Program-made: the position numbers and the translations under genes
Source of the DNA: Leptospirillum sp.
GTDB taxonomy: Bacteria; Nitrospirota; Leptospirillia; Leptospirillales; Leptospirillaceae
NCBI GenBank assembly: GCA_027346125.1
Contig: DAIEST010000257.1
Coordinates: 1-9,726, forward strand
Reading direction: 5' to 3'
Length of the DNA stretch: 9,726 nucleotides
Notes under the pieces: generated by a model
The model's input: only the letters and a program-made list of their open reading frames with translations
Databases searched by the model: none
What the model was told of the DNA's origin: nothing
Part shown: in pieces, positions 5,470 to 9,726 of the stretch
How the letters are laid out: every line of letters starts with the position of its first letter
Numbering within the stretch: the stretch's first letter is position 1

Positions 5470-6072
5470 ATGGTTCCTCTGATTGGCCAGGTGGCCCCTG
5501 ATTTTACGGCGACGGCAGTGATGCCGGATAATTCCATGAACGAGAAGTTCCAGTTCCACGAGTATCTGTCGGGTTCGTACGGGCTGCTGTTTTTCTGGCC
5601 GCTCGATTTCACCTTTGTCTGTCCGACCGAGATCCTGGCCTTCGATCACCGGATGAAGGCGTTCGAAGAGAAGGGTGTCAAGGTGGTCGGTGTCAGCGTC
5701 GACTCCGCCTACACGCATGTCGCCTGGAAAAAGACCCCGGTGGAAGAGGGCGGGATCGGTCCGGTCCGCTTCCCCGTGGTGGCAGACCTGTCCAAGGCCG
5801 TTTCGCGCTCCTACGGAGTGCTGCTGAACGAATCGGTCGCGTTGCGGGGAACTTTCCTGATTGATCGGAAAGGCGTCATCCGTCACTATGTCATCAACGA
5901 TCTTCCGCTGGGACGAAACGTGGACGAAGCCCTCCGGATGGTGGACGCGCTGCAGTTCTTCGAGCAGAACGGCGAAGTGTGCCCTGCCGGCTGGAACAAG
6001 GGGCAGTCCGCCATCAAGGCGAGCGAGGAAGGCATCAGGAGTTATCTGAAAAACCACGCCACGGCTCTGTAA
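5470..6072 (+). CDS. Typical 2-Cys peroxiredoxin (AhpC/Prx1 subfamily)
   Basis: A 200-residue cytoplasmic thiol peroxidase that would reduce hydrogen peroxide, organic peroxides or peroxynitrite. The peroxidatic site is PLDFTFVCPTE with P44, T48 and C51, and R127 supplies the conserved arginine. The resolving cysteine is C171 in GEVCPAGW, so it should form intersubunit disulfides. It has a GGIG loop (94-97) like the GGLG motif of oxidation-sensitive enzymes, but the tail ends SYLKNHATAL without the YF motif, so it is probably less prone to hyperoxidation. AAAGGAG lies nine bases before the ATG. No AhpF-type reductase is adjacent, so thioredoxin or another donor must recycle it. Its place after perR and the peroxidase makes a common peroxide regulon likely. 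Confidence 0.95.
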   Translation: MVPLIGQVAPDFTATAVMPDNSMNEKFQFHEYLSGSYGLLFFWPLDFTFVCPTEILAFDHRMKAFEEKGVKVVGVSVDSAYTHVAWKKTPVEEGGIGPVRFPVVADLSKAVSRSYGVLLNESVALRGTFLIDRKGVIRHYVINDLPLGRNVDEALRMVDALQFFEQNGEVCPAGWNKGQSAIKASEEGIRSYLKNHATAL

Positions 6073-6096
6073 GGCCGACAAGGCGCGCTGTTTCTT

Positions 6097-6127
6097 CCTG
6101 CACCGGACAGTCCGGTGCAGGGCTTTT
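6097..6127 (+). terminator. Strong intrinsic terminator after the peroxiredoxin
   Basis: CCTGCACCGGA (6097-6107) pairs perfectly with TCCGGTGCAGG (6111-6121), 11 base pairs around a 3-base loop, followed by GCTTTT. It closes the peroxide block 24 bases after the stop. Between here and mtnD (6128-6196) I see no good sigma70 promoter, only an imperfect GC-rich inverted repeat near 6134-6157. Confidence 0.8.
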
Positions 6128-6196
6128 CGGGCTGGTCCGGGACTGTCGTCCGGAACCGCTGCCGAGGTGTCGATCATCCGCTGAAAGGGGAACAGA

Positions 6197-6748
6197 TTGC
6201 CCATTCTTGAAAAGGCGAACGGGGAACTTCTGACCGAAATGGACGATATTTCAGACTGTCTTTCTCCTGCCGGCGTTTCGCTTGAGTCCTGGCCTGTCAT
6301 CAGGAGCGGGGAGGTCGGAGCATTGCTGGCGCTGCCCGGGTTGTCGGGACCGGAGAAAGAGGCGGTCCTTTCCGGCCACGAGCGATACTTCGAGCGTCTC
6401 CGGGATTCTCATGGCTATCAGAGCCGGGATCTCGTGGTGCTTTCGCCCGAAACGCCGGGTCTGGACGATCTCCTGTCCGCGTTCCTCCGGATCCACCTCC
6501 ATGAAGATGACGAAGTCCGTTATATTCTCGACGGAGAGGGGGTGTTCGGGTTTGTCCTGCCGGATGGGGAGCAGGTCGAGCTTCTGGTTCAGCCGGGCGA
6601 TTTCATCCGGGTTCCCCGGAATGCCGAGCACTGGTTCCACCTCACCAACTCCCGCCGAATCAAGGCGGTCCGGTACTTTACCTCGACGGCGGGCTGGGTT
6701 CCCGTCTATACCGGCACCCCGCACACGTTTCCCGGCATTTCCTCCTGA
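6197..6748 (+). CDS. mtnD: Acireductone dioxygenase (cupin), methionine salvage
   Basis: A 183-residue cupin close to the usual ARD length of about 180. It would oxidise 1,2-dihydroxy-5-methylthiopentene-3-one with O2 to 4-methylthio-2-oxobutanoate and formate when iron-bound; a nickel form of the family makes an off-pathway product. Metal ligands are H100, H102, E106 and H145, with the same HxHxxxE spacing as Klebsiella ARD. The C-terminal block IKAVRYFTSTAGWVP is also typical. The start is a TTG preceded by AAAGGGG six bases away; no better start is nearby. It is first in a four-gene run whose other members encode neighbouring steps, which supports the specific function over a generic cupin. 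Transamination of the product to methionine would be done by a gene outside the window. Confidence 0.92.
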   Translation: MPILEKANGELLTEMDDISDCLSPAGVSLESWPVIRSGEVGALLALPGLSGPEKEAVLSGHERYFERLRDSHGYQSRDLVVLSPETPGLDDLLSAFLRIHLHEDDEVRYILDGEGVFGFVLPDGEQVELLVQPGDFIRVPRNAEHWFHLTNSRRIKAVRYFTSTAGWVPVYTGTPHTFPGISS

Positions 6749-6756
6749 TCCCCCCG

Positions 6757-7935
6757 ATGGATTCGATCGATGTCACCTATCGTTTCCCGGCCGGGACGGA
6801 TGCCGCCCGGGAGGCCCGCGTTATTGCCGTCGGGCAGACCGCGGGGACGTGGGGGCCCGAATGGGAAAGCCGGGCCGGCCGGCTCAAAAGCCACCTGGCC
6901 CAGGTCCAGGATGTGCTGCCTCAGGCGGACGGAACATCGCTGGCTGTCGTCCGGTTCCCCCTGGCGAACTGTCCGGAAGGGATCGGATCCCTGTTGACCA
7001 TGGTCTACGGGAAGTACTCTCTTTCCGGTCCGGCACGGATTGTGGCGATCCGGCTTCCCCGGGGATGGGGCGTCCCTTCCGGGTTCGGCATCGAAGGGAT
7101 CCGCCGCGTGACGGGGGTTGTCGACCGTCCGCTGTTCATGGGAATCTTCAAGCCTTCCCTGGGCCTCACGCCTGCCGATCACGCCCGGATTCTCGAGGAA
7201 GCGGGAATGAACGGCCTGGATGTCATCAAGGATGACGAGATTCTCCCGGATCTTCCGGACTGTCCTGCACTGGAGCGTCTCCGGGCCTGCCGTCCGGCGC
7301 TGGAGCGGATCCGGAAGTTGCGGGAATCCCGGGGGCAGGGGGAGATGCTGTATGCGATCAACCTGTCGGGACGGGCCGATACGCTTCCGGATCTGGCCCG
7401 CCGTCTGGTGGCGGAGGGGGCCAACGCCCTTCTGCTCAATGTTCTGGCCTACGGGTACCCGATCCTTGAGGCGCTGGCCTCGGATCCGTCGATCCGGGTT
7501 CCCCTCTTTGTCCATCCGGCGTTCGCCGGCGCCATCAGCGGTGCCCGGGACTGGGGCCTGGACTATTCGGTGACGCTGGGAACGCTCGCATCGGAAGCCG
7601 GGGCGGACGCCGTGCTGATCCCCACCCATTACGGCTCCTTGCCGTTTTCTGAGGAAGAGGAGCGGAGGGTTCGGGAGATTCTTCGGGGGAAGGGGGTTTT
7701 TCCTGTTCCGTCGGCGGGAGTCCATCCGGGCATCCTGCCCCGTGTGATGGCGGATTACGGGACGGATGCCATTGTGAATGCCGGGACGGGGATCATGGAC
7801 CATCCCGGAGGTGTCGGGCAGGGGGTCCGGGCCTTTTTCGAAGCCTTCGACCGGTACCGGAAAAACCAGTCCTTTTCCCCGGAAACGCTGCCGGAAGGTC
7901 CCCTCAAGGCGGCCATCGGAAGGTGGGGATCGTGA
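6757..7935 (+). CDS. mtnW: RuBisCO-like protein, probable 2,3-diketo-5-methylthiopentyl-1-phosphate enolase
   Basis: A 392-residue form IV RuBisCO homologue with a ferredoxin-like N-domain (about 1-120) and a TIM-barrel C-domain. Kept active-site elements are K132 in FKPSLG (RuBisCO K175), carbamylatable K158 with D160 and E161 in GLDVIKDDE (K201, D203, E204), H253 in FVHPAF, and the phosphate-binding stretch NAGTGIMDHPGG. The RuBisCO loop-6 lysine and HRAMH signature are absent, so carbon fixation is not expected. In methionine salvage it enolises diketo-methylthiopentyl phosphate. An odd point is that no lysine occurs between K86 and K132, where YkrW-type enolases carry their proposed catalytic base. 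It starts eight bases after mtnD with no Shine-Dalgarno (a C6 run precedes the ATG), suggesting coupling. The flanking mtnD, mtnX and mtnB argue strongly for the MtnW role; it may belong to the acid-mine form IV clade rather than the Bacillus-type one. Confidence 0.85.
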   Translation: MDSIDVTYRFPAGTDAAREARVIAVGQTAGTWGPEWESRAGRLKSHLAQVQDVLPQADGTSLAVVRFPLANCPEGIGSLLTMVYGKYSLSGPARIVAIRLPRGWGVPSGFGIEGIRRVTGVVDRPLFMGIFKPSLGLTPADHARILEEAGMNGLDVIKDDEILPDLPDCPALERLRACRPALERIRKLRESRGQGEMLYAINLSGRADTLPDLARRLVAEGANALLLNVLAYGYPILEALASDPSIRVPLFVHPAFAGAISGARDWGLDYSVTLGTLASEAGADAVLIPTHYGSLPFSEEEERRVREILRGKGVFPVPSAGVHPGILPRVMADYGTDAIVNAGTGIMDHPGGVGQGVRAFFEAFDRYRKNQSFSPETLPEGPLKAAIGRWGS

Positions 7936-8576
7936 ACAGGGCCGTTTTTTCCGATTTTGACGGAACGATCACCGCTCAGGAGTCGTTTGTCCGGGTTCTC
8001 GAAACCTTCGCCCCGGAAGCGTCCGGCCTCCTGATTCCGAAAATGTACGATCTCAGCCTTTCCTTGCGGGAAGGAGTCCGTCTTCTCCTGGAATCCATCG
8101 AAAGCCGGCACTATCCCGAGATGCTGGATTCGGTGAGACGGACGCCTTTGCGTCCGGGATTCGAGGAATTCCTGTCGTTTCTCGAGGCCCGGGGCATCCC
8201 GTTCGTGATCGTGACGGGCGGAATTACGGCATTTGTCCGGGCGACGCTGGGGCCCCTCGAAAAGCGGGTGAACGGCATTTATGGGGCGGATCTCGATACG
8301 GGGGGGCGGATGCTCAAGCTCCATTCGGACTGGGAAGCGGGTTCGGAACTGGTTTCCAAGCCCTTGGTGCTGGAGACGGTCAGGAAGACCTTTCCGGTCG
8401 ATCTTCCGGTGGCCATCGGGGATTCCGTCACGGATCTCGAAATGGCGCTGGCTTGCCCGGTGGTCTTTGCGCGGGATCGCCTGGCGGGGTACCTGGATCA
8501 GAGGGGCCGGTCCTATTACCGCTACGAAGATTTCGTGGATATCCGGCGGACGTTTCAGAAAGAGATTCTGGCATGA
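7932..8576 (+). CDS. mtnX: HAD-family phosphatase, probable 2-hydroxy-3-keto-5-methylthiopentenyl-1-phosphate phosphatase
   Basis: A 214-residue HAD hydrolase. Motif I is SDFDGT with nucleophile D8 and acid/base D10, motif II is VTGG (about 94-97), motif III lysine is probably K143, and motif IV is IGDSVTDLEMA with D164 and D168 as magnesium ligands; a helical cap lies between about 15 and 75. It would remove the phosphate from the enol made by the RuBisCO-like protein, giving the acireductone used by MtnD. I chose the GTG at 7932 because it overlaps the mtnW stop as GTGA and follows GGTGGGG; another GTG three codons earlier (7923) is possible. Phosphoserine phosphatase-like alternatives exist within the family, but the operon position favours MtnX. 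Confidence 0.88.
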   Translation: MNRAVFSDFDGTITAQESFVRVLETFAPEASGLLIPKMYDLSLSLREGVRLLLESIESRHYPEMLDSVRRTPLRPGFEEFLSFLEARGIPFVIVTGGITAFVRATLGPLEKRVNGIYGADLDTGGRMLKLHSDWEAGSELVSKPLVLETVRKTFPVDLPVAIGDSVTDLEMALACPVVFARDRLAGYLDQRGRSYYRYEDFVDIRRTFQKEILA

Positions 8577-9211
8577 CGGGCCAGACACCGTTTGAAAGAG
8601 ACCGATGGGAAGCTCTCCTCCTCGATCATGCCGCCCATTTCTACCGGAACGGCTGGGTGGTCGGGACTTCGGGGAACCTTTCCGTCCGCCTTCCCGGAGA
8701 AGAGATCCGGATCACGGCCAGCGGAGGGCACAAGGGGGCTCTCTCCAGAGGGGATCTCCTGACGGTGGACGGGGACGGACGGGTTCTGTCGGACATTTTG
8801 GCCCGGCCCTCCGCGGAACTTTCCCTTCACCTGGCAATCTATCGTCATGTGGCCGAAGCCGGTGCGGTCTACCACGTCCACACGATCGAATCCAACCTCG
8901 TCTCGATGTGGGCCGCGAACGGGGAACTCCCGCTGCCTCCTCTCGAGATGCTGAAAGGGTTCGGGATCCCCGGACACGCCGCCCCCCCGTCCCTTCCTAT
9001 CTTCGACAACGATCCCGACGTTTCCCGTATCGCCCTGCAGGTGGAAGAGCTCTTCCGGAGGAAGGAAGGGGCCATGGTACCGGGATTTCTGATCCATCTT
9101 CACGGGTTGACGGTATGGGGAAAGACTCCGGAGGAAGCCCTGAAGCATGTGGAGCTGTTCGATTTCCTGTTTCGTTTTCAGGTTCAGTCCAGGTCGATGG
9201 AAGGGCGTTGA
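8573..9211 (+). CDS. mtnB: Methylthioribulose-1-phosphate dehydratase (class II aldolase family)
   Basis: A 212-residue zinc enzyme of the class II aldolase/adducin fold. It would dehydrate 5-methylthioribulose-1-phosphate to the diketo phosphate used by the RuBisCO-like protein. Visible motifs are GTSGNLSVR (31-39), TASGGHKG (48-55), acidic E82 in PSAELSLH, zinc ligands H101 and H103 in VYHVHT, and H177 in HLHGLTVWG. Fuculose- or ribulose-phosphate aldolases share these, so function rests partly on context. The ATG overlaps the mtnX stop as ATGA, typical of coupled genes; an in-frame upstream extension to 8453 lies entirely within mtnX and is disregarded. It is the last gene of the run, followed by a terminator hairpin. 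Confidence 0.9.
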   Translation: MTGQTPFERDRWEALLLDHAAHFYRNGWVVGTSGNLSVRLPGEEIRITASGGHKGALSRGDLLTVDGDGRVLSDILARPSAELSLHLAIYRHVAEAGAVYHVHTIESNLVSMWAANGELPLPPLEMLKGFGIPGHAAPPSLPIFDNDPDVSRIALQVEELFRRKEGAMVPGFLIHLHGLTVWGKTPEEALKHVELFDFLFRFQVQSRSMEGR

Positions 9212-9226
9212 CCGTCGGATCTCCTG

Positions 9227-9251
9227 CCTTGGGTGGGCAGACCCAAGGTTT
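9227..9251 (+). terminator. Intrinsic terminator of the mtn operon
   Basis: CCTTGGGT (9227-9234) pairs perfectly with ACCCAAGG (9241-9248) around GGGCAG and is followed by TTT. It lies 15 bases after the mtnB stop. The T-run is short, so termination may be incomplete. Confidence 0.65.
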
Positions 9252-9282
9252 CGTCGCGGGAATTCAGTTGTGAGTGCAACCA

Positions 9283-9288
9283 TATAAT
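9283..9288 (+). promoter_or_regulatory. Perfect TATAAT -10 box without a clear -35
   Basis: TATAAT lies just after the mtn terminator. At 16-18 bases upstream there is nothing like TTGACA, and no TGn extension precedes it, so the promoter is uncertain. If used, transcription would begin near 9295, only about a dozen bases before the ATG at 9307. Confidence 0.3.
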
Positions 9289-9306
9289 GGCCGCAAAACA
9301 AGCATA

Positions 9307-9501
9307 ATGTGGCCGAAGGATCTTCTGCTTATCCAATATCAGTTTTGGAACAGAGGAAATGCATTGTCAAGCCTGAAAAATGGTGGTTCCTTGAATCGGG
9401 CAGACATCGTCGAGTACACGCGGAGCCACGGCGGATGGGCTGATCTTCCACGGAAGACTGTTCGGGAGGCTCTTGATTTCGTGATCCAGGAGATTACCTA
9501 G
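9307..9501 (+). CDS. Small hypothetical protein, possibly truncated
   Basis: A 64-residue ORF I do not recognise. It has a hydrophobic/aromatic N-terminus (MWPKDLLLIQYQFW), a glycine/serine turn, and then NRADIVEYTRSHGGWADLPRKTVREALDFVI, which could form two or three helices of a small DNA-binding-like fold, though I cannot name one. The ATG at 9307 was preferred because a GTG at 9274 would place the TATAAT box inside the gene; neither has a Shine-Dalgarno. Its composition is visibly less GC-rich than the mtn genes. It ends 27 bases before the stop of the convergent IS630 transposase, so its 3' end may have been replaced by the insertion sequence. Whether it is expressed is doubtful. Confidence 0.4.
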   Translation: MWPKDLLLIQYQFWNRGNALSSLKNGGSLNRADIVEYTRSHGGWADLPRKTVREALDFVIQEIT

Positions 9502-9726
9502 TAGAAGGTTCTCTAAATAAGTTTACTATTATTTGACCAGAGGAGTCGTGTCTTGTTCCAGTTCTTCGACCCCGTACTTCCAGCGAAACGGAACCGGGTC
9601 CCGGTTGATCTGCTCCCAATAGGCCTCAATGCGACGGGCCAGTTCTTCCTTCGATCCCACCCGCATGTGGCGCAGGACACTCCGGGTCATCTTCGAAAAG
9701 AGCACCTCCACCACGTTGAGCCAGGA
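9502..9726 (-). mobile_element. Right-hand end of an IS630-type insertion sequence (partial)
   Basis: The transposase 3' end and the AT-rich bases beyond its stop mark one end of an insertion sequence. An inverted repeat AAATAA/TTATTT (9515-9520 with 9529-9534) lies across the stop codon. The exact terminus and TA duplication cannot be fixed without the other end; the boundary given is approximate and could lie inside the preceding small ORF. Confidence 0.55.
9529..9726 (-). CDS. IS630-family transposase, C-terminal fragment cut by window edge
   Basis: The last 65 residues of a DDE transposase. The fragment begins SWLNVVEVLFSKMTRSVLR, a typical IS630 C-terminal block following the catalytic region, and continues through KEELARRIEAYWEQINRDPVPFRWKYG to a TAA stop. 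The reading frame is open to the window edge, so the rest of the gene, including the DDE residues, lies outside; I cannot tell whether the copy is intact. IS630 elements insert at TA dinucleotides. Confidence 0.85.
   Translation of the reverse strand, partial: SWLNVVEVLFSKMTRSVLRHMRVGSKEELARRIEAYWEQINRDPVPFRWKYGVEELEQDTTPLVK

Noticed and set aside
4251..5612. 453-codon open frame on the minus strand
   Set aside because: It runs opposite the peroxidase and into the peroxiredoxin, has no recognisable domain, and is rich in R, P, G and H as antisense frames in such DNA are.
6128..6196. Possible SAM-responsive riboswitch before mtnD
   Set aside because: Only 69 bases separate the upstream terminator from the start and I see no conserved S-box or other SAM-aptamer features.
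6706..7803. 365-codon open frame on the minus strand
   Set aside because: It lies antisense to the RuBisCO-like gene and has no family features.
1..9726. CRISPR array or toxin-antitoxin pair
   Set aside because: No regularly spaced repeats with spacers and no paired small toxin/antitoxin ORFs could be seen.

Overview
The window looks like chromosomal DNA from a GC-rich bacterium. Gene families and arrangement (a tRNA-linked integrase, a PerR/di-haem peroxidase/peroxiredoxin set, and a methionine-salvage operon built on a RuBisCO-like protein) would fit an acidophilic Leptospirillum-type Nitrospirota. That taxonomic guess is inference from family context, not a measured match.

Left (1-1390): a tyrosine recombinase on the minus strand lies just downstream of the 3' end of a minus-strand tRNA-Arg(CCG). 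This is the usual arrangement at the edge of an integrative element inserted in a tRNA gene; the rest of the element would lie to the left, outside the window. The integrase gene is AT-richer than its right-hand neighbours and its promoter carries two TTGCAACA repeats one helical turn apart. The tRNA has its own good sigma70-type promoter.

Middle-left (1392-3507, minus): a two-gene unit encoding a half-size DMT/EamA-like membrane protein and a ClC-family anion transporter with C-terminal CBS domains. The ClC keeps the gating glutamate but lacks several residues that normally define the chloride site. A 331-base divergent control region (3508-3838) follows.

Middle (3839-6127, plus): a peroxide-defence block: a PerR-type Fur-family regulator with all five metal-sensing ligands and four zinc cysteines, a periplasmic di-haem cytochrome c peroxidase, and a cytoplasmic 2-Cys peroxiredoxin. 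A 12-bp perfect palindrome sits at the predicted perR transcription start. A strong terminator closes the block.

Right (6197-9251, plus): four tightly packed genes, mtnD-mtnW-mtnX-mtnB, cover the lower half of the methionine salvage pathway. MtnB dehydrates 5-methylthioribulose-1-P, MtnW (RuBisCO-like) enolises the product, MtnX dephosphorylates it, and MtnD oxidises the acireductone to the keto-acid precursor of methionine. The upper genes (mtnN/mtnP, mtnK, mtnA) are not here. A terminator hairpin ends the operon.

Right edge (9283-9726): a short unrecognised ORF of lower GC and the 3' end of an IS630-family transposase on the minus strand, cut by the window edge.
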